Assembly: GCF_041146795.1 (NCBI RefSeq)
Contig: NC_135170.1
Coordinates: 25,476,033 to 25,540,032 of the forward strand
Origin: Maylandia zebra
Taxonomy: Eukaryota; Chordata; Actinopteri; Cichliformes; Cichlidae
Direction: 5' to 3'
Length of the DNA stretch: 64,000 bases
This document shows, piece after piece, positions 22,130 to 34,702 of this stretch (position 1 is the first letter of the stretch; every line of letters begins with the position of its first letter). The notes below the pieces were generated by a model, which searched no databases, was not told the origin of the DNA, and was given only the letters and a program-made list of their open reading frames with translations. A program made the translations under genes and the position numbers.

Positions 22130-24142
22130 ATGGAGAAGATTAAATATCCCTCTGTGTGTGTGGTGGACACCCATGCCACAAGGCCTCCAGTGCCCCCCAG
22201 GCTGATCCAGATGCGAAAAAAGACCGGGGTGGCTCAGATCCTGCTCTTCATGCTGGTGAGCGTGGCGCTGTGCGGCATGGTCATAGAAGCATGCTTCATC
22301 TATGGACTCTACCAGGCCGAACATGTAAGTATCACCATTTCTGTACCTTTTGCAATTTCATTCTATGATTTATTATTAGCTCATTGTCTCGGTAGATCTT
22401 TTTTCCATTAAATATCTGTTTCAACGCCTCTGAATCTCGCTTTCATTGTAAGAGTTTATTCATTGTTTACCACAGTGTTCTCACTTCCAGTTTTCTTTTC
22501 GTACTTTTTCACAGTATTCTCCTACATATTTTCTGTCAGTCATTTTAATAACACTTTCACTCAATCAGAAGTATTTGTAATCAGAAATGCGTTTGGTTAA
22601 AGGTCACAGCAGATTGCTACAGGTCTTGATTTTCTTTAAACCTGAGTTTTTGTTTTATATCATTGATATTGTCATAATTAAACATGTAGATGCATAAATA
22701 GGCATAAAAATGTAGATTACTTTGAGCTGTATGTGAGAAAGTTATTAAAAATGTAAATTTCCACAACAGAATAGAATAGAATAACAGTTTGACTTAGAGA
22801 AGATCCTATTGCAGAGATTCTTTATGCAATATGTATGTCTGGGTATCTGGAAGGGTTTGTGACGCAAACACAGGGGCTCTTGTGATAGAAATTCTGCTGA
22901 GATGAATTTATTTTCAGTAAAAACTGCTGATCATGAATTTATTTCACTATTATGGGGAAGAGGGCCAAGCACACATGGAGAAGTACTCTAAAGTCCAGCT
23001 CATTTACGGACAACTTTAATGACGTGCATGTGGGGAGGGGGCAGACATACTTTCTGAGGCGGTGGACATACAGAGTCAGTTTCCTGTACAGCACTGATGC
23101 ACTGTGTAGCTGTCACGTATTATAGAACAGAATAACAGCAGTGGCGTTTTTGAGTGTGTGCACAGTGTACAAACAAGGGATGATGGCAAAAAGGAAGTGG
23201 TCTACTTCCGGTATCATGATAGCAATCTACTTTCTTCTGTCCTACCATTCTCTGCAGAAAAACAATGCCTGTTACAATTACATTTTAATATTGTTAAACT
23301 TCTATTTTCACAACTTTGTTATCCACAAGAGCCGATTGCATCTACGCATCTACATGTGCACGCTCAAAAATGCAAATGCACATTAAAAATACATTAACCC
23401 TCTTTCGTTTTCGTTGCAGACCGACTCAGAATCGATCTCTAAGCTCATCAGAGGTGAGTCTCAGCACTTTAGACACAGATGACGAGCACCTTCCGTTTAC
23501 TTATTCCACACTAGATAAATAATGTTTCGTCCTCTCACAGTTACAACTGCCACTGAACAACCCAGTTATGCTATTCCTCCCTCCAAACCGGTTGCACATC
23601 TGACAGGTAAAAACAGCATTTCCCTAACTGCCAGAAACATAATGTTTCAGTTATTACCAAGATGCATAATTAAGTACATATTGCTCTTCACAGTGTGATG
23701 TTTGCACTTTATTTTATTAGAATGATTACATTTGTTCTTATATTTTTCAGATGGACAAGATGTAGCTCATGCAAAAAACAAAATGGCATGGAGCATGAAT
23801 GCAGACCCTCTCCTCTATGAAATGACCTACAAAGACAGAGAGCTTAAAATTGAGAAAGAGGGTTATTACTATGTCTATTCCAAGGTTTTCTTCTCAGACA
23901 GCAACGGATTTCAGCACCGTATTAGCATGCATACTGACAGGTATTCAGGGAATATCACCCTCCTGCAGTCCAGGAAATATCCTTCACATTCAAAAGTCAG
24001 TCAAAAAACACAATCCAACAGTTACCTGGGTGGAGTGTTTCACCTTTATAAGGATGATGGTATTTTTGTGGACGTGAGTGACACTGCAAAAATTGTACGC
24101 CACAAACCCTCTGAGAATGTCTTTGGTGCCTATATGATATAG
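22130..24142 (+). CDS. tnfsf14: TNF ligand superfamily member 14 (LIGHT)
   Basis: A type II membrane cytokine that in mammals binds HVEM and the lymphotoxin-beta receptor. Exons: 22130-22324, 23420-23453, 23541-23606, 23751-24142; 228 residues (human 240). An acceptor at 22113 suggests an upstream 5' UTR exon. The cytoplasmic tail begins like human LIGHT (PSVCVVD against PSVFVVD). A membrane helix spans about residues 34-60, followed by a short stalk and a TNF homology domain starting VAHLTD. The TNF signature LKIEKEGYYYVYSKV and the ending ENVFGAYMI match human GYYYIYSKV and YFGAFMV. NIT is a glycosylation site. Odd: the TNF domain has no cysteine, whereas human LIGHT has a disulfide pair. 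Its neighbour is another TNF ligand, recalling the human TNFSF14-CD70-TNFSF9 cluster. Confidence 0.9.
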
Positions 24143-24456
24143 ATGCCACATAAAGGCTCTAAATGAGAGTAAATTAAAACCTATAAGTCCTCTCAGGGGT
24201 TTGTGATTCTCTTTGACATGAAAAAGCAGGTCCGTAACCGCAAGGAAGGCAAGTGTCAAATCCTCTTTGTGCCTTTGCACGTTGCAAAGTGCAGGGCTGT
24301 GCTGACAGCTTTGTTTCTGCAGATGTAACTCTCAACTTTGTTTTATAAGTGTAACGAACAGTCGGACAACAGGGAAATTTGATATGCTTATATGCTTGTG
24401 TATTTGCTTTAAAACAAAACTTTGATTGTTAAAATATGATTTCTAACAGTTCGTTT

Positions 24457-24549
<93 letters not shown>

Positions 24550-24765
24550 TCACAGATTGAACTTCGGATTGTTGCTGAGTGTTCATACTAATATCAAAAA
24601 TAAGACTGTAACCTTTCTTTTTCCTACTTGCTGTAACACGTACTGCACACTATTTATGAATTTGTTTTTTATTATTAAAGAAAAAAGCTCATTTTTCTGT
24701 ATTTATATACATTAAGTCATACAGTGCAATGAAATAAACACATAATAATTTAAAAGACCTGTTTG
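24143..24765 (+). other. tnfsf14: tnfsf14 3' untranslated region
   Basis: No coding. It contains an 86-bp TA repeat and, further on, two TATTTAT cores (near 24650 and 24700) of the kind found in AU-rich instability elements of cytokine mRNAs. AATAAA at 24733-24738 is followed by a GT-rich run, the likely poly(A) site. Confidence 0.6.
24459..24544. repeat. (TA)n microsatellite, about 86 bp
   Basis: An uninterrupted TA run, self-complementary, inside the probable tnfsf14 3' UTR. Confidence 0.97.
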
Positions 24766-26244
24766 GTTTGGTCTTTTTTGTTAGCCATGCACAGTAAGGG
24801 AAGTGTATTCACTTCCTGCCGTGAAAGGTGAGACCGTGATACAGGCTCAGTGGTCTCTGTATTAAAAATGTTGTCGCCCACTCAGTCCAACCACACAGCA
24901 GTTACTGGAGGAACTTTTTTTTTTAAATACCACAATGGCCCAAAAAGTAAAGTGTCATCATGTCAGCTGCTTCTCACCTGAATGTATACTGGCAGCAACA
25001 TTATTTATTTTTTAAAGGTTTAAAGTGGATGTGAAAAATGTCAACGTCTTCATTGTTGGTTTACTTTTCTATTTACTACTTTTTTCAGTAGATTACATAG
25101 TTTCTTTTCAAGTCACATCTCGGCACAACGTGCAACCATGACAAGGTCTGTGCGAACGAGAAGCTCTTTGAAGCTTTTTTCTTTTTCCCCTTTTTTGTAT
25201 GTCCCATGCAGTCACTGTTATACTTTCCCTTCATCTATGTGTGTTCGAAGAAGACACCCACAGAGTTGTATATTTGTAAACTGAAAAGGAAGTGGTAGTG
25301 GGGGCTGCCGGGGGGAGGGGGGTGATAGCAGCAGATTGCTTGGCTGACTCACTTTCCAACCCCAGACCCAGAGAGAAATGGCTGGTGAAAATGAAGCAAC
25401 ATGTGTGTGTGTGAGTGTATGTGAATGAATATGTGTATGTGCATGTATGTGTTTCTATGGGTGGGTGTGTAGGCTGAGTGATTTCTCTAATTAATTTTCC
25501 CTCAGCCAAGTATGGATTACTCAAATTGGGAAAACACACTTGAGAGCTGAAAGTGTAACTCCAGTCCAGAGTTTAGTTATCCATGAGCTGAATGATGTTT
25601 GCTCAAGTCTTCTGGTCTCACATGTGTGAGTCATGATCTTCCAGCGCTGGCTGACCTGTGAAGTGTGAGAGACGACGGTAGCGCAGCAGCGCGAGCTGTA
25701 TCAGCTGTGTAGTTTCGAGGCCAAGCATGACTTGTATAGAGAATTTGTGTGGGCTGAGAGTACTCTATCACCGGTTATGACATGAACCAAAATCTTTACA
25801 CTTCCGTATATGAAATCAACATTTTCCATTTATAAAGCAGGTCTGTGTGAGATATTGATCTCTTGAGCACTGCTGATTTTTACAATCAACTCTTGAAATA
25901 AGGCAAAAATGGCCTCTTAAATTGAACCTTTTTTTTGGCTAAAATCACACAACATAGTTTATGGAGAATATATTTTTTTATGCAAAGCAAAACTGAAAGA
26001 GGAGCACAGCAAACAGTCCGCAGCTAAATGCTGTCCCCTTGTGTTGGTACAAATAACAGTTTGGGCTTCTGTGGGGGCTTTCCCCCCTCTTCAGAACAAC
26101 TCTAAAACTTTGAGTGGGGTGAACTGTAACTCATCCACTGGAGTTAGGGATCAGTTTTTTAGTATCAAATCATAACAATAATCACTTTGGTTTGCTTTAT
26201 ATCACGAGGTAAAGACCCTGCAAAAACACAGAAAACACCAAGCC

Positions 26245-27480
26245 TTCACTAATGCTGTGTCTGTACAGAGTTCTGAAGCCTGACTAAAACTCTTCAAATA
26301 AACCAACAATCAAAGGACCAGCTATGAGCACCTGGCAACAGTGAGAATGACAAACTCCCTTTTAACAGGAAGAAACCTCTGGCAGAACCAGGCTCATGGA
26401 GGGTCAGGGACTGGAGGTTGGGGCAGGGAGACAGGACAAAAGAGCTGAAGTAACACTGCATAATGAGAATGACCCAGGAACCTAGGCCTATTGCAACATA
26501 ATTGAGGACGAACCCAGGATCATCTGATCCAGCCCTAACTATAGGTTTTATCAAAAAGGAAAGTTTTAACCTCAGTCTTGAAAATAGTCTTAAAATGTTG
26601 CTAAAATTCAATGTGGGAGCTGGTTTCACAGAAGAGAGGCCTGAAAGTTGTAAGCTCTTCCTCCCATTCTTCTTTTAAATATCCTAGCAACCACAAGTAA
26701 GCCAACAGTCTGAGACTGAAGTGCTCTATTGGGGTGATATGGTACTATGAGGTCTTTAAGGTAAGACAGGGCCTGATTTTTCTAGAACTGGTATATGAGG
26801 AGAATGAATGATGAAAAGCCAATAATGGAGAAACATGCTCTCTTTCTAGTCCCTGTCAGTACTTTTACTGCAGCATTTTGGATCAACTGAAGGCTTTTCA
26901 GGGAGATTTTAGGAGAGCCCCGTCCTAACGAATTACAGTAGTTCAGCCAAGAAGTAATAAATGCATGAACTAGTTTTTTAACATCACTCTAAAATTAGAT
27001 GTTTCTAATTGTAAAGATATTGCACAAATGCAAAAAAACAGTCCTACATATTAGCTCAATATACACACTGAAGGATGTAAAACGACTCTAAAATTTCTCC
27101 CAGTTTTACTGGAGGCCAAGGTAATGCCATTCTAAGTATCCAGTTAGACACCAGTTGCCGTAATTTAGAAGCAGGAAATAAGAGATCATCCAGGTCTTTT
27201 TGTCTTTAAGTTGTTCTTGCAATTAACTAATTGGTGAGTGTTATCTGGCTTCATGGGCAGATAAAGTTGGGTGTCATCTGGATAGCAGTGAAAATGTACC
27301 CTTTGCTTTTTAATGATAGTGGCTGTATAAAGTCAACAGAACTGATCCTCGCATGGAACCCTGCGGAACTCCATAATTAACCTTAGTGTATGAAGTGTGT
27401 GTGAAGAGGACTGTCCCTTTATGCAAACAAATCATATGTTCTTTCCAATTGGAATCCATTAGATAGATATGATTCATTCA
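26245..27480 (-). mobile_element. L2-type LINE, 3' half of reverse transcriptase (decayed)
   Basis: The reverse complement still shows the landmarks of an L2-clade reverse transcriptase in order: GVPQGS (27350-27375), then CYPDDTQLYLP (a mutated YADD active-site box near 27270), LKSLQLIQNAAVKVLTG (near 26880), YLKDLIVPY (near 26750) and VVARIFKRRMGGRAY (near 26660). Many stops and frameshifts. The 5' part is missing, as usual for LINE copies. On the minus strand. Confidence 0.85.
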
Positions 27481-27560
27481 TGACCTTCAATTATGCTGTT
27501 TCTGTACAATGATGAGTTCTGAAACCTCACGAAACTCTTTAAATAAACCATTCCTCTGCA
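27481..27560 (-). mobile_element. second L2-type LINE tail fragment
   Basis: ATGCTGTTTCTGTACAATGATGAGTTCTGAAACC and following CTTTAAATAAACC repeat, with changes, the block at about 26250-26310 that ends the neighbouring LINE. It looks like a 5'-truncated copy in the same direction. Confidence 0.6.
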
Positions 27561-30237
27561 GATGATCAGATCAAAAATCTGCAGTTGATCAGATCAAAAA
27601 TACCCAACTTTGCAGCTTTAAAACACCATATTTACAGCTTGATTCAAAAATGGTCTAGAACTGTGTGGATAGTGTTAATTAATAACAGCTTTATGGAGAT
27701 ACAGGAGCTGCTCAGCCGCTGGACACAGACAGCTGTAACTGACCTGTGTGTGTGTGGGTTAGGCTTCACCTCTGCTATTAAACGTGACCTTTCCACTGTG
27801 TTTGTGCTATTGTTGTCTTTAGTAGAATTTTAATTGGATTAGCTGTTAAATAATGATGCCTGTTGTGCGGCGGTAACCATCCAAGAGATCTGTACTTGAA
27901 TTTTAACAAGAAAAATTCTTCTATTGTTTTAGTCTTTTGCTAAATATCAGAAATTTGTGTCTGCGCATAGCACTCTTGTAGCACAGTAGTGTATATATCC
28001 AAAACTGGGTAACCCACACACAATACTCTACATGGCTATTTAACACTACAGGCTGAAGGAAAAATATGTGAGTGAGAAATATTTGAACTTTTAAAGATTT
28101 GACATCACTATCATTTTGATTCAAGTTTAAAAAAACCGCTGTGACTGGATTTACAAGCTTACTCATTTCAGACATTTTCTAGTCTGACAAATCTTTTATT
28201 GTAAGAGGTGGCATATTGATAAGGGTTACAAGAAGAAACTGGAAGATTGTTATTCAAAAAGTGCATGCTGTAAACATGTTTCTAATGTCTAAGTTCTCTC
28301 CATGATGTCTGGGCAAAAATGATGTGTAGAGGTTATACACTTTCTCTGTGTGGATACACCATTTATTATCTTGACATTGGGCAGTGGAAAGCAGTAGGAA
28401 GGGAGCAACCAAAATCAACCCATGCAAATGCATCTAAGGCCTCTAATAAAAGAGACAGAGTGGGTGGTAGTTTGCTATGTCTGCTATCAATTTTTACATC
28501 CTGGACCTCTTCGCTGCAATCGAAAGCTGTGGTAGCAACAACTAATTGACAGAGCACTGAGAGATATGGGACTCGTTTGTGGCTGAGGTTTGGAAAACAA
28601 AAGTTTTCAAATGAAAGCTGGAAAATGTGCCTCTTGACTGTGATGACTAATGTTCCAGTGACCTTTTTTGCTGCTTTACTGTATCTCTGTCACTGCAATT
28701 TAGGTCACTGGATGTGACTTTGAATGCTTTGTATGAGAAGCATTTCTTCTGTTTGCTTTGTCAAGAGTCAAGAGGACATATTCTTCGACAGCATATAGAC
28801 AGGGAGGGTCCCGCTGTATCTTTCTATTAGTGATTATGTGGTAATCCAATGTTAACTCATGACCTCTCACTTTCATATGTAGGGTCTCATAAATGACTCA
28901 AACCCAAAAGCCCTTGATCACTGTTATCGTGTCCTTTGATTCATATTGAGTTTGTTTTTGTTTTACAGTCACATCAAATACAATAAAGACAGTGAACATT
29001 TTTAACTAAGACGTACTCTTATTTTTTTCATAACAATGGTTAAAGTCAAATTTAAACACAGACATTTAGCAGGTCTCACAGAAATCTTTTCAAATGCATA
29101 AGCAGCTTCCTCTTCCACTAAAACATCAAAAAAATTACAAAAAGTGAAAAAACCCAGTATTTCTTTCAAATCTCAAACACATGAAACTTACCGCAACAAC
29201 CACTGCGACTTGTGTTTTCACGTGTCACAATGTATAGTACATGTAGTCAAGGATGTCTGGAGCTTATCAAGTCATTTCACACTTATCTTTAGACTAAAGA
29301 GATGAAATACTCAAGTATGTTATTGGTCAAGTAAATCAAAACTACACCTTTGTTCTTTCCAAATATGAATTACATTCTTTTAACAAACAAAGTCAATTCT
29401 CTACATAGATTCCAGTGACTCACTACCAGTTTGTGACTGGTACACCCTGTGAAACATTATCACTGAGAAAATAAACATTCATAGATTATTAGCTGACCTG
29501 CCATGGGGTTTTTTGTTACATCCATTATGTGTCTAAATCATATGCTGCACATGGTTTTTGTTGCGAGAAATAAATAAATAAACTTAAATACAGAATTCAT
29601 ACAATGTTAACAAAACAAGAAATGAATCAGAAATTAGAAAGTATAATCTGTGCAAACATCAAAAGCAATCTCCTGCTGAAAAATGTGACACTTCAGCACA
29701 ATAAATTCTTGAAATCAACTACTAGATATTTTAAACATGCAAAGCTCAAGTGAGATCTGTCAATTCTGAACAACGCTTCAAAGTTTCTGTTTAAAACAGC
29801 TATTTGAGAACAATGAAAACAATCCAGCTTTGGTTCTAATCCATTAAATACACAATACATTACATACATTGCGCTGTTTTCAAGTGTGATTTTGTAGTGA
29901 TGATACAACCTGAGACCAATACCCAGTCTGCTATATCTACTTTACAAAACTGAACATCATTGGATCATTATAAACCCTGTTTAAGGTGAGCTCTTTCTTT
30001 TTTTGCAGACCGGAATGTAAAAAGAGACGAGGTTTTCATCCAACCTCTTATTGAATTCAGCTTTTTTTTATGCATCTTTTACAGAAATTGTTTGGTAAAT
30101 TGCTAATCTGGCGATCAACAGACCATCCATCCAAAGTGAACAAGTACACCCAACAAGATTCAGACTAGGTTTGCTTCAGTGTGGGTTCCAAAGCTGGAAA
30201 GGTGTCGTGCACTATGCCAAAAATAATGAACTTACAT

Positions 30238-32819
30238 CTAAAGCCGTGGCATGAAGATGATACCCAGGTGAGTTTTACTCTCATTTTTATCAACACACTT
30301 GAGTAATAAGTTACTAATGTTGACTTTCAGTATTGCTCCAGCACCGCACTCCACTACCTTGCTGAGAATACCTGTGGTGTTTGTTTCTTTGTTAATTAAG
30401 CCCATTAGGAGAGTTTTTTTTGTGCCGTCCTGTATTTTCACCAGCTCCACAGTGGATCGATTTGCTGTGGAACAGCCTGAAACGCTGGGATCCATTGTAA
30501 CCTGAAGATTTAGGAAATAGTATCCATCCACGTTCGTGCTCAGGCCATTGTTGACTTTTGAAATCAGGGTTTTATCTGAACGAATTGGACTCCATGTTAT
30601 ATCACTTTCATCTGTGGAGGACATAAAATAGACTGCTATAGATGCTAAATTTGTTTTTTCTATATTCAGTTTTTAAATCAAATTTTTTTCCTGAAGTAAA
30701 GTACATTTGACTGTATTCATTTATTTACTGACTGTATGTATTTCATGGGATTACATTTTTTTTCTTCTGACAAAGAAAGTATAAACACAGCAATATTTGA
30801 ATGGGGATATGATAAATTTTAAGTGCAGATAATAAATTGAAATAAGAAAAACATTACCTTCCTCAAACTTAAAGCTGAGCATTTTTCCTGTAATTGAGGA
30901 GAGGCTAGAGGGGGCGGTGGTTGTCTGTTGAAAGAAGAAGAAGGGATTTATCACTCTCAAAATAGTAACAGTAAATGTGGTGCAAACATGACTTCCAGGG
31001 ACACACACTCAGGCCCAGAGAGGCTGCAGTTTATTCAACGTGAGACAACAGCAGCTTACAGCATAGACTGTGTACTAACTTCAGAAGGAAAATGAAGAGA
31101 CAACAGTTGAGTTTAGTGGCATTTCCCCGAATGTGGCAATGACGTCACTGAGCTTCCTCCAAGAGGGGAGGAGAGTGGTTAGACATACGTAACTCATAAG
31201 AAATGGAATTAATCTGACATACATAGTGCAGCATCTATCTCGCTTACTAAACATGTGTACTTATAGTAAATACATGTAACATCAGCAGGACGTCTTTGTG
31301 GCATGAAATAAAGGAAAATGGACAGAGGGTGAATGTTTAACACAAAAGTCAGGAGAGAAACACAAACTCTGAATAAATCTTAGAAATGATGGATAGCTTA
31401 CCCATCTCTTTTCCGTGGAGGAAATTTTGGATGATTCTACAGCACTATTTTCCTAAGATTGGAAAAGGAAACAAAAGTGCTTATACTAAATACTGTAAGA
31501 GGATTTCGGGGTGGAAACTGACTGAAACTCTGAAATTTAGGTGCAATTGTGAGTTTTAACATAGTTCTACAAAAGAACTAGCTGTCATCCAATTTCTTTT
31601 AGGCAATCATGATGCCTTTTTCCACTGTTTAAACATTTAAATATGTTTCTTTTCTATAAAACTACAGATGACTTATATTTTCTCCCAGTAATAAACTTGC
31701 GTTTGAATGAAGTAAGGCATCCCTGGTGCTGTATTACTGTATCTTATTTTATTCTATGGGAAACCAACTAAACCTGAACCTGAACATTATGAGAAAGCTG
31801 TCACTGGGTGTTATGACGGGGGTCTGTAACCAAATGTAGACCACAGGCATAGGTGTCTTTCTCACCAGCTATGCTACAAAAACCACAAAAAAGAACAGCT
31901 GTACGGCACAGATGTTGATTATTTTCTGCCCTTCGTGTAATTTATTCAAAAAATGATCATACTATTGTAATGTTTTAACCCTCCTGTTATGTTGCAGGTC
32001 AGATTGACCCAGAACAGAAGAGATGTCACATGTCATCTGCATCACTACAGAAAATGAAAAAAAAAATCACAATTATAAAAGAAAATTGTAAAATAATCAA
32101 TGCCAGTGTTTCTGACACTTTTGGATGAGTAAATTTGCCCAAATGAACCCAGGAGCATAATTGGTGTTCCTGGAAACCAACATAACAGGAGGGTTAACAT
32201 AGTTCTACAAAAGCACCAGATGTCATCCAATTTCTTTTAGGCAATCATTTGTCAATAAGATGCCTTCTTCACTGTTTAAACATTTAAATATGTTTATTTT
32301 CTATAAAACTTCAAATGACTTATATTTTCTCCCAGTAATAAACTTGTGTTTTGAATGAAGTAAGGCATCCCTGGTGCTGTATTACTGTATCTTATTTTAT
32401 TCTGTGGGAAACCAACTTAACTCAAAAACACTGAACATTATGAGAAAGCTGTGACTGGGTGTTATGACGGGGGTCTGTAACCAAATGTAGACCACAGGCA
32501 TAGGTGTCTTTCTCACCAGTTACCAGCTACTACCAAAACCACAAATAAGAGCAGATGTACGGCACAGATGTTGACTTTTTCTGAAGTTCATGTTATTATT
32601 CAAAAAAATGTTCATGCTACACTAACGGTTTTAAAAAGAAGTTACCTTTTTTTGTCTAATCGCTAATCACTATAGTTAAAGTATTATTCAAAGAGTTCTC
32701 ACCAAGCCTTTATGTCCTGCTGTGAAGTATAGAACGAAGAACACAATTAGGAATATGGTGATTACGGTGTTCCACAACACGAGGATACGGATCAGTAAAT
32801 TCTGGGTAGGCTCCGGCAT
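30238..32819 (-). CDS. TNF-superfamily ligand, divergent (CD70/TNFSF9/OX40L-like group)
   Basis: Four minus-strand exons: 32819-32703, 31452-31402, 30924-30858, 30611-30238, giving 202 residues. It is a type II membrane protein with an 8-residue cytoplasmic part, a helix at about residues 9-34 (ILVLWNTVITIFLIVFFVLY), a Ser/Thr-rich stalk and a compact TNF domain. The domain contains LSTNVDGYYFLNLQVTM, the position of the family signature, and ends HLGIIFMPRL. Three cysteines (SGCST, VECGA, LKCVD) and four N-glycosylation sequons are visible. Length and small domain fit co-stimulatory ligands such as CD70, 4-1BBL or OX40L. The tnfsf14 neighbour favours the CD70/TNFSF9 side, but the exact orthologue cannot be named by eye. 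It converges on tnfsf14. Confidence 0.8.
31118..31147. promoter_or_regulatory. kappaB-like site and perfect CRE in TNF-ligand intron
   Basis: GGGAAATGCC on the minus strand (31118-31127) is one base from a kappaB consensus. TGACGTCA (31140-31147) is a full palindromic CRE. They lie 12 bp apart in intron 2 of the minus-strand TNF ligand. Motif match only. Confidence 0.3.
31555..32630. repeat. tandem duplication within the TNF-ligand intron
   Basis: About 31555-31976 and 32192-32630 are the same sequence with scattered changes. Both begin TTAACATAGTTCTACAAAAG, pass AAGTAAGGCATCCCTGGTGC and GTTATGACGGGGGTCTGTAA, and end near GGCACAGATGTTGA. A MITE fills the space between the copies. The duplication is in intron 1 and does not touch an exon. 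Confidence 0.9.
31977..32195. mobile_element. MITE with 17-bp perfect terminal inverted repeats
   Basis: AACCCTCCTGTTATGTT (31977-31993) and AACATAACAGGAGGGTT (32179-32195) are exact inverted repeats bounding about 219 bp of non-coding sequence. Flanking TT/TTAA is compatible with a TTAA or TA target. The superfamily cannot be assigned from this alone. Confidence 0.8.
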
Positions 32820-33639
32820 CGTCAGTCAAACAGCAGGGTTCGGAGCGCTCTTAGCCCGGGGAACGCAGGAAGATAGATGTTAAGAAACGACGACTGTACA
32901 AGTCCTGAGTTTCCTCTGCTGTGCACTGATGTGTTACTTCGCTTCCTGAGCTCACTGTGTGGCCTAAGTATCTGAAGTATCCAAATGGTACTTTCCCCTG
33001 TATGCTACTGAAGGGAGACACAGCCAGATTATATCTATATCTCTAAAGGGACTGGCCCTTTTCTCCTACTCACCACAAGTCACACAGACAGGAACAATAC
33101 TGACAGCTGGGAGAAAAGGAAGGAGTGAAACTTTGACATAAATATATGTTGAAATGTGTTCTTAACTTCCTTATTTATGAAGAGACTGTTAAAGTGAAAA
33201 TTTTAGGATATTTTCGTGGTTATTACAACACTGAAAATCATTACTTTGCTGATTTTTTTCTATGTGTATTTCTCCACTAATATTAAAATGGAAGGGTAAA
33301 GATGTGTACCAACATGACAATATGCCTCTGTTACAGTTTATCCTTAAAAATATTTGTTTGGAACTGACGCAAGCATCATAACCAGAGATAAAAATAGTAA
33401 ACTGAATATAAAAGAAAGAACTGTCGCAACATAATTCAACCACATATTGTTGACTTATCAACAACTTATCTTAAGTCTGATCTTATAACAGAATGTCACT
33501 GCAAAATTTAGCAGTGGAACTCTAAAAATGTTGTGATGAGCTGTTTACTATTTGCGCTTTTTAAAAATTCCCACCTGCAACTAAATTCTGCTTGTGGTCA
33601 GTAAATGTGGTTTCACTTTCTCTGTTTGTACTTTGACAG

Positions 33640-34702
33640 GGGAAAGTTTCATGGCAGCAAAAACAGGATGGGCTTTGGTTCAGGTATGCGTCATCAAACT
33701 CAATCACTCAGAAAAAATGATGCATGCGGTGTTTATGACTGGGAATGGTCAAGTAACAGAGCTGTAAACAACATGCCCAGACTTGTTACATGGATACATT
33801 TTAGTTAAATGAAATTATGAGAAGCAAAAAAGGAACAAGAGATTGTTATGTTTTTTTTCTTTTGATAAGATGGGGAAAGCCGATGAGCAATTGTTTTTTT
33901 TTTAGGAGTCAGCAGTATCGAGTCATGTGCATGTTTAAAGGACAGTGAGAAACCCCTGCTGTCTCTCATTGTGTGATGAATATGATGACATGAAAGCAAT
34001 GATTCTTTCTGCAATGCAACTAGCTTACTTCTGCATTGTTGATGATTCACTATTTTCCAAAACATAAGCCAAAACAAAGTGCGCAACTCATGATAAATCA
34101 CAGTACAACTTCTGAGGCACATACAATCTATGTCACATTCTGATCTTATCAATGCTATGTTTGTGGGAGCTGGGCTAACAGAGCACATGGATTTTCTTGT
34201 ACAAGAATTGCAGCTTCCACATTTTATAGCCACAAAGGAGACAAAGTGATTTTTTTTGTTTGTTTCTTCTATTTGAGTGTCTTTGATTTAGTGTGATTTT
34301 AGAATTGTATAGCAATTTTAACCCTTCTGGAACAAAAGTGTTATCCAGTGCCCTTTGTAGTGGACAGCAGGTCTTACTGCCTCACATCCTGAACTTATTT
34401 TAATATTTCAGGAAGCAAAGGGCAGGACGAGGAGAAAAGGACATTTACTCAGAACTGTGAAAGGAGAGTCAGACTTACAGCTGTCAGGAGATGAGGTGGA
34501 GCAAGGCCAGCCATTAGAGCAGGAAGGTGAAAGCTCAGAGGAAGACATACCAGCCTTTGAGGAGTCTGAGTCAGGGCAAAATAATGGCACTCCAGAAATA
34601 TTGTGCGAGGGCTTTGAAGTTGTCTGGTGTGGTTTCTCAACTGCCACATTGGATTTGAAATCTTTAGGCATTCTGATTTCTAGAAAACACACACACACTT
34701 AA
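33640..34702 (+). CDS. unrecognised two-exon candidate gene, acidic C-terminus
   Basis: Exon A 33640-33683 (TACTTTGACAG before, GTATGC after) and exon B 34412-34702 (TAATATTTCAG before) join in one open frame. From ATG 33651 this gives MAAKTGWALVQ, then EAKGRTRRKGHLLRTVK, then a strongly acidic stretch (SGDEVEQGQPLEQEGESS, EEDIPAFEESESG), and a stop at 34700-34702; 107 residues in all. ATTAAA at 34745-34750 with GT-rich sequence after it could end the transcript. The ATG context is poor (T at -3), so exon A may instead continue an upstream exon not found. The last 30 residues look less protein-like. I recognise no domain. Antisense open frames cover the same stretch, so this may be a chance or dying gene. 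Confidence 0.3.

Larger units (their letters stand above)
24766..30237. other. intergenic region between the two TNF-ligand genes
   Basis: No supported coding gene. It holds an imperfect GT-rich stretch (25400-25475) and a broken L2-type LINE (26245-27480) with a second tail piece (27481-27560). The rest (27561-30237) shows only short chance frames. It includes the unseen 3' UTR of the minus-strand TNF ligand, for which no convincing poly(A) signal was found. Confidence 0.6.

Noticed and set aside
26294-26629. 111-residue minus-strand frame with apparent membrane segments
   Set aside because: It is part of the decayed L2 LINE, not a gene.
34408-34698. 96-residue minus-strand frame opposite the candidate gene
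   Set aside because: No splice or family support; the plus strand has matching splice sites and a poly(A) signal. It does lower confidence in the plus-strand call.
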